NCBI GenBank assembly: GCA_024336345.1
Contig: JANFOG010000011.1
Span: forward strand, 682,001 to 746,000
Direction: 5' to 3'
Source of the DNA: Mariannaea sp. PMI_226
Lineage: Eukaryota > Ascomycota > Sordariomycetes > Hypocreales > Nectriaceae
DNA: 64,000 nucleotides
Position numbers and translations under genes: made by a program. Positions 1 to 12,914 of this stretch are shown piece after piece (position 1 is the first letter of the stretch; every line of letters starts with the position of its first letter). The notes beneath the pieces were generated by a model, which was given only the letters and a program-made list of their open reading frames with translations, was not told the DNA's origin and did not search any database.

Positions 1-1043
1 TGCGGAACGCGAATGAATAGCGGTTCACATAATTTCGAACGAGCACAATCATTCGAATCCAAGAGACTGAGAAAACAATGAGCTGGGAATCGAGTTGACA
101 GAGGAGTCTCGGCCTATTTCACTCTAATGATGGAATATGGATTCCCCCATGCAACTGTTGGAGTATGGAATGCTTGGGCAAGTTACTATGTGGACTTTTT
201 AACTCGAGTAGTTGAGCCTTGTGATCAAGGTATAGTCAGTAATATATCGCAATGCAAAAGTAATAATGATAGAAATAAGAGTGAAGGGATCTTTGATAGT
301 CGGGAACAGCTCCCGATAAGAGTCCGGATGTGATGCCCAAACTAGTAGCTGCTCGGCATCACCAACTCCACCCCCGCCTCCGGAGTCGGCATTGCCAAGG
401 CAAAACATCGGCGCCGAGTGGGAGATTGAACAAGTAACAGCAAGTTTAGCTGTAGGTCAAACAAGGGAGGGGACAGTGTGGTAGGATAATAAATCACTAT
501 TCTAGCTATTCCAAACCGAGATGCATATTTGCTTCTTTGATAAAGCCCTTTCCCCAGTGCGATATCCCGCTTGTATACTCAGCGCCATCATTGAATGCAA
601 TGACGCCATTTGTCTTCCACCTGCCCTACTAGAGGAGCTAAGTAGGGGGACTTTTACGTAGGCATGCGTTGGTATTACATACAAGTAAGTAGGGAGCTTA
701 TGATTATTACTATAAGTAGTATTTTTATTACCATGGGCGAGTGGCGGTACAGGCCACGCGAGTAGTATTGTCGCCATTTACCAAAGATCCGCCGCAATAT
801 TAGTCATCCCGTCCTCGCCCTCATTTTGCCAACCAAACAGCGATGTCGCAGAATGAGCAAACCCTGCTGCCGTGCCCTCTTCCCATCCCGTTTGTGTGGA
901 GTTGATTTCGTTCCTGGGGGTCCAATTGACGTCCCGCCAAACGCAATTACATCCAGTACGCTGCACTACACTTCAAAGGCGTTTTTAAACCGATACCCTC
1001 CTGTCGCGCTTGTGACTTAGTAATGCCCTGAGGGTCGGCTTTA
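1..1043. other. intergenic, upstream of kynurenine aminotransferase
   Basis: No reading frame here has protein-like composition or a recognisable motif. The short ORFs on both strands overlap one another and look like chance. The last part, roughly 780-1043, is presumably the promoter and leader of the aminotransferase gene. I see no RNA gene. Confidence 0.6.
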
Positions 1044-2648
1044 ATGTCTCGCTCCATAATAACCTCAACTCGCCCTCTGCTTCGGGTTACCCTTCGATCA
1101 AACCCTCCACATCCTCTCTTCAAAGCGTATTCCAGCACAATGGCTACAACCAAAAAGCTTCAGCCCGCCTCCAGAGTTTCTGGCCAGAAGCAAGATGTTT
1201 GGTATGTATCGCAACCCAGCTTTGCCAGCTTCTGCTGGTGTTAGCTTGGTTTCCTATATAGCTTTCCTGTCCCATCCCTTCCCCTTCTTCTTTTTCACTT
1301 CTGCAGTCTGGTTCTCGTTCTGATATAACCTCAAGGACTATCATCAACGAGGCGGCAGCCAACTCGCCCAACCAGCCCATCGTAAACTTGGGCCAAGGCT
1401 TCTTCGGGTACAATCCGCCCAAGTTCATCCTCGAGGCTGCCAAAGAAGCCCTTGACCGCGTAGATGCCAACCAGTACTCCCCTACCAAGGGTCGTCCGCG
1501 CTTGAGAAAGGCTCTTGCCGATGCTTACTCTCCCTTCTGGGGCCGTGAACTCAACCCCGAGACTGAAATCACCATCACGACAGGTGCCAATGAGGGCATG
1601 CTGAGTGCGTTCATGGCCTTCATTGAGGAAGGTGATGAGGTCATTGTCTTTGAGCCTTTCTTTGATCAATATATCAGCAACATCCAGATGCCTGGCGGCA
1701 AGGTGGTTTACGTTCCATTGCACCCCCCTGTGGACGGCGCCACAAAGACTTCGTCCGCTGGAGAGTGGTCCCTCGACCTTCAAGAGCTAGAGAAGGCCAT
1801 TACTCCCCGAACCAAGATGATCGTCATCAACAACCCCCGTAGGTGTACTTATATCAAAGCCTGTTGACATCAACTAACCCTATCTAGACAACCCTATTGG
1901 CAAGGTTTTTACCCGAGAGGAGCTGCAGGGAATTGCTGATCTTTGCGTCAAGCACCAAATCATTATCCTCTCTGACGAGGTGTATGACCGTCTCTTCTAT
2001 GTTCCCTTTACCCGCGTTGCCACTCTGTCACCAGAGGTCGAGAACCTGACCCTGACTGTGGGATCGGCTGGCAAGAATTTCTATGCCACTGGATGGCGTG
2101 TCGGTACGTTGGAAAAGTTTCACGTTGAATTATGGATTAACTAACAAACACCAGGTTGGTTGATTGGCAAGCCTGAACTGCTGCAATACGTATCTGCGGC
2201 CCATACCCGCATTTGCTTTACTTCGCCGTCTCCCTTACAGGAGGCTAGCGCTGTTGGTTTCGAGAGGGCTGAGAAGGAGGGTTTCTGGGATGAGACGATC
2301 AAGGACATGAAGGGCAGGATGAACCGACTCAACGAGGTCTGGGATGAGCTTGGTCTTCCTTACTCGGAACCCGAGGGCGGCTACTTCGTTCTTGTCAACA
2401 TGGCCAAGGTCAAGTTGCCAGCCGATTACCCATTCCCTCCTCACGTTGCCGACCGCCCGCGTGACTTCAAGCTGGCCTGGTTCATGATCCAGGAGCTCGG
2501 TGTTGCCGGAATCCCCCCAACCGAGTTCTATACCGAGGGAAATGCCTATTTGGCTGAGGACTACATCCGATTCGCAGTTTGCAAGGAGGATCATGTGTTG
2601 GAGGATGCCAAGGAGCGACTGAGAGGACTGAAGAAGTATATTCAATAG
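1044..2648 (+). CDS. BNA3: kynurenine aminotransferase (BNA3-type, PLP fold type I)
   Basis: Class I/II aminotransferase that converts kynurenine to kynurenic acid with a 2-oxo acid acceptor. Exons: 1044-1201, 1336-1838, 1888-2103, 2155-2648; all introns are GT-AG and the joins restore family motifs (DVW|TIINEAA, NNP|HNPIGK, WRVG|WLIG). Visible motifs: LGQGFFGY near the N-terminus, the TGANEG cofactor loop, NNPHNPIGK, SDEVYDRL with the PLP-contacting Asp and Tyr, and SAGKNFYATGW containing the Schiff-base lysine. The protein is 424 aa from the ATG at 1140, or 456 aa from the in-frame ATG at 1044. The 32-residue extension is rich in Arg and Ser with no acidic residue, like a mitochondrial presequence, so two isoforms are possible. 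Family assignment is firm; substrate preference is inferred, since glutamine transaminase K-like activity is common in this family. Confidence 0.9.
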
Positions 2649-3037
2649 TGAGACGTGAGAGAAAGAGAAGAGAAGAGAAGAATAAGAAGGCGTGTGTTGA
2701 CAAAGCGAATAAGGAATAGTAAAATCTAGAAAGAGGTCATAGATGACTCGAAACATAAATAGGATAGATCTGCCCAGAGACTTGAAACAGATACAAGGAT
2801 AATAAGCATAAGGTACTCTTCATCAGAACAAGATGTGTAAGTGACTGGTGCGGTTGAAACAGGGTCCGATCCGCGGTTCAAGAGAGCCAGGGTTTGTAAA
2901 CAAGTAGGGTCCCAATATCCAATAATAGCAAATCTACGGAGTGCCAGGCCCTGGTTTGCTGACTTGAAGGGGGGGTCCATGTCCATGACCATGTTGCCTC
3001 GGTATGCGAGGTGATGTCGGTCCGTTATGAGATAGTT

Positions 3038-3688
3038 ATCAGACTCAATAATACTATTTATGCCTCTTGTATTAACAAAAGGACATCATTGGACCATCCC
3101 TTATTAGAAATATTTACTCCATTCGTGAGTATTGAAACTATCGGAGCCCTCCAGGGACGCGGAAGCTCAAAGGTGGCAATCCCCGATCGTGGAGATGGCC
3201 TATCAGCAGCCGGAGCCGGCCGATCCAGCCCAGCGCCGACAGGTGGATCTCAGTTTTGGGGAGGGGGGGGCCAAAGCGCATCCTGGTGACCACGGTGAGC
3301 CTGGTGAATAAGCGCGGGGAAGGGGGCGACTTTGGGGCTATTTGGGGCTGCTTCGGTACTCGCTTCCTAGGCTTGGGGCCCTGAGCTGTGGGGGGCGGTG
3401 CGAATGTGTACCAATTTGGCATAGGCTTATCAGTGATTATCAGTGCGCAGCTCACCTTAAAACAGGGCGGCAGTATACCGCCACCATTGAGCATAATCGG
3501 CACCAGGCGACCTACGCTTCACACAAGCCCTGTTCCTGTTTAGCAATTGATGATTGGTCTGCATGCCTCTAGCTTCCTGTTGGAGACAGCTGGCTATCAG
3601 CAGGGAGAAGCGGCGAGATGGTCGTTGCTAAAGATGACGTTGCGATGCCCCCCTTATGTGACTGCCATTCGCTATCTAGCCTTATCAG
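3038..3688. promoter_or_regulatory. cluster of GATA-factor (AreA/NIT2-type) sites
   Basis: TATCAG (CTGATA on the other strand) occurs at 3038-3043, 3201-3206, 3428-3433, 3438-3443, 3595-3600 and 3683-3688. Each extends to an HGATAR match. The pair at 3428 and 3438 is spaced exactly 10 bp, about one helical turn. AreA/NIT2 GATA factors are known to activate purine catabolic genes when preferred nitrogen is scarce. That the sites act on the xanthine dehydrogenase gene is inferred from position and density. Confidence 0.5.
3210..3223. promoter_or_regulatory. near-consensus UaY-type purine-induction site
   Basis: The sequence is CCGG-N6-CCGA. The binding site of the Aspergillus UaY activator, which mediates uric acid induction, is TCGG-N6-CCGA, so one base of eight differs. 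It lies about 770 bp before the xanthine dehydrogenase start and 3 bp after a GATA site. Function is inferred. Confidence 0.4.
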
Positions 3689-3993
3689 TGTCGACGTACC
3701 TCGACTCTGCGACTTGCCTCAGATGCCTTTAGTTGGGGAAGGAAGTTACCTTAGGTAAGGAGGCGATGACAAGCATGTTTGCTCGTCCCGTGAGTCTTTG
3801 CATGTTACATTTCTCTTGCCATCTTGCAACATAAAATCCATTTTCCTTTCCTCTCTACTCTCTTTGCTTTTGGGACCTAGAATCCGATCAATCACCTTTC
3901 ACTTCTTTCCGCTTTTTGTGCCCTGGCATTGTATCTGCTCTAGATCCATTTCTTCAACCCCAGCCTCAACCTACTGATAATATCGAGAACATA

Positions 3994-6900
3994 ATGGCGC
4001 CCGGCGCCGTCTCCCCCGTGCGGGACAGTTGCCCAGAGACTTTGGCTGCTCTCACGTCCAAATTTGATGACACTTTGCGATTCTACCTGAACGGAACTAG
4101 GGTAGTACTTGACGATATTGACCCGGAGGTTACCGTTCTCGAGTATCTACGTGGCATTGGACTGACAGGAACTAAGCTGTAAGCAACTGTTATTTCGAAC
4201 CCCTTCGATGTTGTGAGTGATGTTAACCCTATACTGCAGTGGTTGCGGCGAAGGCGGTTGTGGCGCTTGCACCATCGTGGTCAGTCAGTTCAACCCGACA
4301 ACGAAACAAATCTACCATGCGAGTGTCAATGCCTGCTTGGCCCCTCTCGTCAGCTTAGACGGCAAGCATGTCATCACGGTTGAGGGCATTGGCAACACAG
4401 AGAAGCCACACCCTACTCAAGAGCGAATCGCTAAATCCAACGGCAGCCAATGCGGCTTCTGCACACCTGGAATTGTCATGAGCCTCTATGCCTTGCTTCG
4501 AAACAATGATGCACCTTCCAAGGACGAGATTGAAGAGGCTTTCGATGGTAATCTTTGTCGCTGTACCGGCTATCGATCTATTCTCGATGCAGCACAAACA
4601 TTCAGCGTTGACACGCTTTGTGGGAAAGTGAAGCAAAATGGAGGATCTGGATGCTGTATGGCCAATGGCAATGGACCGCCCGATGGGGGATGTTGCATGG
4701 ATAAGAAGACGTCCAGCGAGCCAATCAAGAGATTTACGCCTCCTGGCTTCATCGAGTATAATCCAGAAACGGAACTCATCTTCCCCCCGGCTTTGAAACG
4801 GCATGAGATGCGACCTCTTGCCTTTGGGAATAAGAGAAAGAAGTGGTATCGACCTGTCACACTCAACCAACTTCTTGACATCAAGAAAGCTTACCCCCAA
4901 GCGAAAATAATCGGCGGAAGCACCGAAACTCAGATCGAAACCAAATTCAAGGCCTTGCAGTATCCTGTTTCGGTATACATTGGTGATATACCAGAATTAC
5001 GACAATATGAACTCAAGGATGACCATCTCGAGATTGGCGGAAACGTTATCCTTACCGATTTGGAGAACATATGCGAGCAGGCAATTGCCCATTATGGCCA
5101 GACTCAAGGACAAGTTTTTGAGGCAATTCTGAAGCAGCTCAAGTACTTTGCGGGTAGGCAAATTCGAAATGTTGGCACGCCAGCAGGCAACCTGGTGACT
5201 GCATCACCCATTTCTGACCTGAATCCTGTACTATGGGCTGCAAATGCTGTCTTAATTGCCAAGTCGGCAAGTAAGGAAACGAAAATTCCAATGTCACAGT
5301 TTTTCACAGGTTACAGAAAAACAGCTCTTCCCCAAGATGCCATCATCTCATCAATTCGCATCCCTGTTACAACGCCCAAGGGCGAATTCTTCCGTGCCTA
5401 CAAGCAAGCGAAGCGCAAAGACGACGACATAGCCATTGTAACAAGTGCACTTCGGGTTAAGTTGGATGAAGACGGCATCGTCAAAGAATGCAATCTCATT
5501 TACGGCGGTATGGCAGCAACCACTGTGGCAGCGAAATCGGCCATGGAGTATTTGTTGGGCAGAAAGTTGGCAGACCTAGAAACGCTCGAGGGAACTATGA
5601 CTGCTCTTGGTACTGATTTCGATATGGCCTTCAGTGTCCCCGGAGGGATGGCCTCGTACCGAAAGGCTTTAGCGTCCGGCTTCTTCTATCGATTTTATCA
5701 TGACGTCTTGACCAATATCAATGAGGACTCTAGCGATATCGATAGCCATGCAATCGATGAGATTGAGAGAGAATTCTCGACTGGAAAGGTTGACGAGCAC
5801 GCCGCGGCAGCCTACGTCAAGGAGGTCACCGGACAGTCCAAGAATCACTTGTCTGCATTGAAGCAAGTGACTGGCGAGGCACAATACACCGATGATATTC
5901 CTCCTTTGAAGAACGAGCTTCACGCGTGCTATGTGCTGTCAAAGAAAGCGCATGCAAAGATCCTGTCTGTCGACTACGGCCCTGCGTTGGATATTCCTGG
6001 TGTAGTGGATATTGTGGACAAGGACGACATGCCTTCTCATGAGGCCAACATGTTTGGCGCTCCTAACTTCGATGAACCTCTGTTTGCCGAGGACAAGGTC
6101 TTCACAGCTGGTCAAGTCATTGCCCTAGTTTTAGCAACGACACCAGCCAGAGCCCAGGAGGCAGCACGAGCGGTTAAGGTGGAATATGAGGATCTCCCTG
6201 CCATCTACACCATCGAAGACGCCATTGAACAAAACAGTTTCCACAAATTTCAACAGGGGATCAAGAACGGTGATACTGAAGAAGCGTTCAAAAATTGCGA
6301 TCACATCTTCACTGGCACAGCAAGGATGGGAGGACAGGAGCATTTCTATTTTGAGACGAATGCCTGCCTAGTCGTTCCAAAACTTGAAGATGGCCAGTTG
6401 GAAATCTTTGCAAGTACCCAAAACGCAAATGAAACGTAAGTAATTCAACCTCTGCCTGGTATATGATGTCGTATGCTGATTAAATGTTAGTCAAGCTTTT
6501 GCCGCTCGAGTGTGCGATGTGCAATCCAACAAAGTCGTTGTTCGTGTCAAGAGACTGGGTGGCGCTTTCGGCGGCAAAGAGACTCGTTCGGTTCCACTGA
6601 GTTCAGTGCTAGCTTTAGCTGCGAAGAAGACCAAGAGACCCTGCCGATATATGCTCACTCGTGAAGAAGACATGGTAACCAGTGGCCAGAGACACCCGTT
6701 TCTTGGAAAGTACAAGGTTGGCGTCAACAAAGACGGCAAAATCCAAGCCCTTGAGGTTGATCTTTACAACAACGCCGGGTGGACTTACGACCTCAGTGCA
6801 GCTGTTTGCGAGCGAGCAATGACTCACGTGGATGGGTGCTACAAGATTCCAAACATCTTGGTCAGAGGCCATCTATGCAAAACAAATACGATGTCAAACA

Positions 6901-8213
6901 CAGCATTTAGAGGCTTTGGGGGTCCCCAAGGCATGTTCGTCTGCGAGACCTACATGGAAGAGATAGCAGATCGGTTGGGAATGCCGGTAAATACTCTCCG
7001 CAAAATAAACATGTACAAGGACGACGATCATACGCACTTTAATCAAGGGCTAGGAGATTGGCATGTGCCTCTGATGTTCCAGCAAGTCCAAGACGAGTCC
7101 AACTACAGCGGGCGGGCCGAAGCTGTGGCAGCATTCAATAAGTCGAATAAGTGGCGAAAGAGAGGCATGGCGCTTATTCCCACAAAGTTTGGAATTTCGT
7201 TTACAGCTCTATTCCTCAATCAGGCTGGTGCTCTGGTTCATATCTACCATGACGGGTCTATCTTAGTGGCACACGGAGGCACAGAGATGGGTCAAGGCCT
7301 TTACACGAAGCTCACTCAAGTTGCAGCACAGGCGCTAGGTGTTCCTCTGGACGACGTTTTCATCTCCGAAACGGCCACCAATACCGTAGCCAACGCCTCA
7401 TCAACTGCCGCTTCAGCATCGTCAGACTTGAACGGCTATGCCATCTACAACGCTTGCCAACAGCTCAATGAGCGTTTAGCACCATATCGAAAGAAACTCG
7501 GTCCAGATGCGAAGATGAAGGACCTCGCAAATGCTGCGTACTTTGACCGAGTCAATTTATCAGCTCAGGGATTTTACAAAACACCCGAAATTGGATATGA
7601 TTGGTCTACAAACAAGGGCAAGATGTTCTTTTACTTTACTCAGGGTGTAGCCGCAGCCGAGGTAGAGATTGATCTTCTCACTGGTACATGGACATGTATA
7701 CAAGCAGATATCAAGATGGATGTAGGTCAATCGATAAATCCGGCCATCGACTACGGACAAATTCAAGGAGCATTTATCCAAGGATTAGGACTGTTTACGA
7801 TGGAGGAATCCCTATGGTTACGGAACGGCCCAATGGCAGGAAATCTTTTCACGCGGGGACCTGGGGCTTACAAGATTCCCGGATTCAGGGACATTCCCCA
7901 AGTTTTCAACGTGTCACTGCTCAAGGACGTGCAGTGGAAAGAGCTCCGGACCATCCAACGCAGCCGAGGTGTAGGGGAGCCACCATTATTCATGGGCAGC
8001 GCAGTATTCTTCGCGATTCGCGACGCTCTCAAGTCGGCTCGGTCGAGCGTAGGTGTGGTGGCGCAGATCGGCAAAGATGAGAACCCAGGGCTATTGAGAC
8101 TGCAGAGTCCGGCTACGCCTGAGAGGATACGGTTGGCGTGTGAGGATAAGATTATGCACAAGGCGAGGGTCATGCCGAAGGAGGGGGAGAAGAGTTTCTT
8201 TGTGGCGATATAA
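3994..8213 (+). CDS. hxA: xanthine dehydrogenase (purine hydroxylase I)
   Basis: Molybdenum-iron-sulfur flavoenzyme that oxidises hypoxanthine to xanthine and xanthine to urate with NAD+. Exons: 3994-4178, 4240-6435, 6491-8213; 1367 aa, the usual family size. Domain order: first 2Fe-2S cluster (Cys64, 69, 72, 94), second cluster (CGFCTPG and CRCTGYR), a fungal Cys/Gly-rich linker, FAD domain (IGGSTE loop, about residues 245-480), then the two molybdopterin domains. Active-site residues are present by alignment with bovine enzyme numbering: Glu824 (Glu802), Arg902 (Arg880), Phe936 in FRGFGG (Phe914) and Glu1290 in GVGEPP (Glu1261). An in-frame ATG at 3916 would add 26 residues; 3994 is preferred because it starts closer to the family N-terminus. 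Paralogous nicotinate hydroxylase (HxnS) is the main alternative and cannot be excluded by eye. Confidence 0.92.
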
Positions 8214-11200
8214 GGCCCAGGTATGAGTGGTCAGTTCAGGTCCAGGGATTGTGTGTGGTGCATAGCTGGGAAGGACGGAGGCTCATGTGGGGGATCCATT
8301 CTGACCTAATCGAGATACCGGTCAGATTTTACGATAATGTGTTCACGATTTCGAGTTTCGGTTTTCATTGTTCAAGGAATGTTCATCTGGGATTGCTACT
8401 TGATTGGCTTTGGCTCATACTGTGTATACGAATTCATGCATCTGAACGTGAATGGCTTCTAAGGTCTCGGGCATCGGCACTGATTATAAGCCGCAATGTG
8501 ACAATACGTTGGTCAACGTGACCGTGAAGAGCGCGACGTAGTGATTTTGATTGGGAAAAAAAAGAAAGTTGAGGGACTAACAGCTGCATGTGTCAAAGGT
8601 CGATGTTGATCTCAAGGGATCGTGTGAGATCTGCCAAGTCACTCCGGACGTGGCTTGGGGGATTGTTGACCAATATGCATGCATATACCCCCACAATGCA
8701 TCATGGCATGAAAAACCTGGCAGGCATCTGCTCAATAAAGGAACTAAAGAGGCGTCCGGGATGGCGTGTGTGGGCTGTGTTGTTGAAATTGACATTGGCA
8801 TCTGGAGGTACTTGGAAGCTGATTACACCGCTTGACGGAGTTGGTTGTAAGCGAAGCGTTTTGTTCCGTCAACTCTCATTGGAGGGCCAGGGCATTGTGA
8901 TTGGGGAGTAGTCTAGAGCTGTGCAAGGCCACGCAGGGTTGAACAACGAATCTTTCCAGTGGTCAGATGAAGCGACTAGAATAGACTGAGAAATGATGCT
9001 ATGGCAAGGGGGGGATTTTGGCTTAAAGAGATGAGTATGGTAAGTCGTATGAATGTACCGTGGCGTGTTAGTCGAGACGATGGAGGCACGATGCACTCCG
9101 TGCTCCGTACCGATTTTGGTCGCTTGACTCGTTGGCGACTGAGCTTGTTGATTGGCTAGGATGAAATGTCTTGCATTGATCGTATCGGTCCAGCGGGTGG
9201 GCGTCACACGGGCACAATCCTACAAGCACTTTCTTGTTTATTACTCCGTAGGTACCTTATTAGTTTCAGTACTACTATGTATGGAGTAGGAGGAGGAAGG
9301 AAGAGAGAGTAGCTGGCAGCTTCTGAAAAAGCACTAGGGTGAACGGCATTGGGGTGAAGATTTGAAGTAATTAATGGATCGATGGAAGATGGGGAATACG
9401 GATTGCAAACCCGGGGGGACAGTGCTGCCACTTGTATTACTATGTACAAGATGCCCGCTTGCGAAGGAGATAGATCCCTGACTTCCTAGGTGCTTCCCGT
9501 CAATACCTGGCATGCGAGGCAATAAAGAAAAATAAGGGTACATAGCTACTGCAGCCGAATACGGGGCGATATTCCGTGCATTACTCTGCCATAGTACATA
9601 GTATGTAAGGACTGCTAAGTATGTGCTTCGGTAAGTAGTCGATATCCCATACGATGGAATCCCGAATACCTTACGTACAGAATTACTCCTTTGAGGTTCA
9701 GATATTCTCAAAGGGAGAGAGCCAGAGACTCGCTCAACAATAACAATAGCCGTAGTTAGCCGATGATCGGGACGGACGTGAGGCCGTGTGGATTTCTCTC
9801 TTGACCGAAGACCCGGAAAAATGGGAGGGGGTGGCCGGAAGCGCTTTTGGCAAATGCCCATCCCGAGTACCTCGAAAGAGAGGAAACTGAGAATACGAAA
9901 CTTTGTACTCTTGCTTGATTCACGCCACCCCAGGTGAGGCATTGCCTAGTCCAGCAAAGCGCACTTCAGCCCCGTCACGCCCTGACAGCACAGCTCGAAA
10001 TTGGTTCCACGCCCGTCACAAACACTGTGCAATGCAGCAGGAGTAGCAGCCCCGAAAGTACATTAGAACGGAGCTGTATCCCGAAAGTGCACATTTTCAT
10101 CTTCTTAGGTAGGTACTGTAGGTAGGAAGGTAGGTAAGTACAAGAGGACAGTGCCATGCATGTACTGATATCGTAATGAAACGTCTCTGGTCTAAGCTGT
10201 CGATATCGTACTGTACATACCCTACCGAGTTATCTAGGCAGGTAATCTAAGCATGAGGAAAATCGTATCAGTCGGGTCTCATTTGAAAAGATCATGCCAG
10301 AATAGCTACCTCGACAGGCAACATCAGCCGTTGGTGATGATAACTGCAAGGGAAAGAAAAAACCCAGCTATCCAGGGCCCAACAAAGACCCGCGCCAATA
10401 CAGCAAGGAAGTGGTCTGACAGGGCCAAAATGACGAATCGGAATCTCACTGGTGTCAGCAGATTTTCGGTCTACGGGCTCTAGCAGGCTGGGCAGTGCAC
10501 CTTTTCTCACGCCCAGCGGGACCCCCCCTGGTACACAAAAACCTGACCGTGTGCAGCACGCAGGCAGTGGAGGGATGTAATTGCGTACTTGCATGCCTCT
10601 ACTCCATAACAGCGGATGAAAAGATCGGATTGCGATGTATCATCGACGACTCACCTCACCTAGCGGCTTCTCCGTACAATATGGGGAATCATTACAAAGC
10701 AAAAGTACGGGGCTGCTTTCTCCTCACAGTCGGTGATTTACCAAATCTTTAATTGAATAGACTCTTCTCTGTTTTCCCCTGTTCAGAGCCCGATCCGGTG
10801 CACTGATTATGCCCATCATGATGATGTGCATATTGGTGGTGTGTTGTTTTGTTTGTTCATGTGGTGTGCAATTTTTGCCTGTTGATCGATCAGTGGCTGT
10901 ACGTTTACCCAGGGGTGATTTTACCGTGCGAACTGCATTCAAAGAGATACTGTGCACCATCCTAAATGTGCCAGCCTAGTTGAGCTGGAATCTAGGACGG
11001 CGTCGTGGCATGCCAGTTTTCTGCAACGATGCCGCCCTTACTTCAGGCGCATAGAGATGGAAGAAGAAATTGCCAAGCAGATGTTGATGATTTCTCACTA
11101 TTACAGAGAAAGATGCAGATATGAGACACCATCTTCAACTCAGTTTGTCACATTAGTGTACCTAGGTAAGGTAGGTAGCCAATTATCAAGTTACACAATT

Positions 11201-12914
11201 AGTGAGGGTGTGCGGACGACTCCCTACTGAGGACTCCACCTTGATTTTGGCTTGTTGGAAATAGAAGCAAAACCCGCCGCGGCACAAAGCACAGGATCAT
11301 AACCAACCGGACTGATTGGAGGGGCTTACGCCAAGCAAAACATTCACCTGCCCGGTGAACGAGTGACCGACCTTTTGGGGGGGGCTCCCTGACCTCTCTG
11401 GGCTTCCTTTCTTTTCTCTCACCAGCATCCTTCAGAACAGGTCCCGCCAGTAGGTCCCGCCGTTACAGTGGCACAGGCCTTTGACCCTGTCACATGGCAC
11501 GCAGCCATCTCGAGGCCCTGGAAGTAGAACTCCATCAAAGGCACTGTACGTCTGTGCCGAGCTGTTAATTTACTTGGAGCCAACGGCGCTCCCAATTTCT
11601 CTTTTTTTTTCTACTTCGCCGATCCGTCTACGGATACGGCGTACTCAATTGAAAAGGGTCCTGAATCCCTGCCGTCGTACTCTTACGAACGGCCGTGCTT
11701 TTCGAGTTGCTGGATAGAGGTTGGAGGAGTGTTTTTTTTTCTCTCACCAGCGAATGCTCAGGTAGTGATATCATCCACTCAGGCCAGACCTTGTACCATT
11801 ATGGCCTAATATGCCATGATGCCATCGTTCGCAAAGATAAACAAGGACAGAATAGACGGGGGGTCAATTGTCCACTAACACGGCCAAGTAATTTTCCTGC
11901 CTTCCATTGCTCATTTCATTTTTTGTTCCTGCTCCCACTTACAGAGCACCTCGCCTTGTCCACCTATGGGATGTTCCGTAAAAGTACCATCAACGCGCGA
12001 CTATTTGGAAATACATGGATACATACTTGTACTAGTGAAGCATCGTTGTGTAAGTGCAAGGAATTGCGACTGTGTCGTAGGGACACAGATAGACATTCTT
12101 TCTCTGTCTAACTAGGTAGACGTTGATAAACTTTGCCCCGTACTTACCTTACCTACACATACTTGAAATCGAGAATGAAGTAAGAAAAAAAACACTTTCT
12201 CCAGCATCTCATCCCACTGCGCAATAAACCGCATCCATCACAGCGCTCATTACTAGAAAGTCTGTGAACTTGGACTAAGGTAACAGGCCATACCTGCACT
12301 AAAAACTAGCCCCCCCTCTGACCCCTCGGCCACCCTTCTCGCGCGGTGCTGCAACCTGCTACCCCCACAGTCCGTCCGCTCTTTGGGCGACCGGGCCCAG
12401 TCCGCGCCCATTCCGGCCCCAGGTCAGGTCAAACTTCACCGTCCGGGTGCCTCCATCATACTTTTGCTTTCCTTCCGAGCTTCGACCCAAAATTTGGGTG
12501 GCTTTGACGTCTTGGGAGGGTTTTTTTTCCCCCCTTCTGTTCCGAGTTCCCTCACCTTCGCCACCAACCAAACCAACCCTTCGCACTCCCTACAGCGCCA
12601 ATTCCATACCGTCGAACATCGCGCCACTTTACCGAGAGCCTCATCGATCAGCGTCCTTCTCCCGCCGCCTTGCCGGGCTTGGGCGTCACGAGCGAACGCC
12701 AACGCCTTACTGCCGAGAGAGTACGAAACGCGCATGCCCTCGCGACCCCCCCTCAGATCGCAATTGCAACCGAGAGCACCGATCTTCGGATGGACTTGTG
12801 TTCACTCACCCTGAACCCGTAAACTCGTCCAGGACTCTGCAACGAGCCGCAAATGATCTGCGAACCTGACGCCCCATTGCGTAACCTCGAGATCCAATGG
12901 GAGCATAGGACAAC
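8214..12914. other. 4.7 kb intergenic region upstream of the AcuM-type gene
   Basis: No frame longer than about 200 codons and none with coding-like composition. It holds scattered TAGGTA-type runs (for example 10107-10141 and 11159-11177), T-tracts, and a C/T-rich stretch from about 12300 that is probably the promoter and long leader of the next gene. Several small overlapping ORFs at 12380-12870 could act as upstream ORFs, but nothing supports them as genes. Confidence 0.5.

Larger units (their letters stand above)
2649..3993. other. intergenic, presumed xanthine dehydrogenase promoter
   Basis: No credible coding frame. The stretch is notable for repeated TATCAG/TTATC (GATA-factor) sites, a near-consensus UaY-type site and a pyrimidine-rich leader just before the next start codon. 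These are listed separately. Confidence 0.6.

Noticed and set aside
1331..1783. 150-codon minus-strand ORF opposite the kynurenine aminotransferase
   Set aside because: Mirror frame of the coding exon. The same explanation covers the long antisense frames opposite the GAD, ARG8, adenine deaminase and calpain-like exons.
12383..12869. Overlapping ORFs of 100-143 codons before the AcuM-type gene
   Set aside because: They lie in three frames of a C/T-rich leader and have Pro/Ser/Arg-rich translations typical of such DNA. At most they are upstream ORFs.
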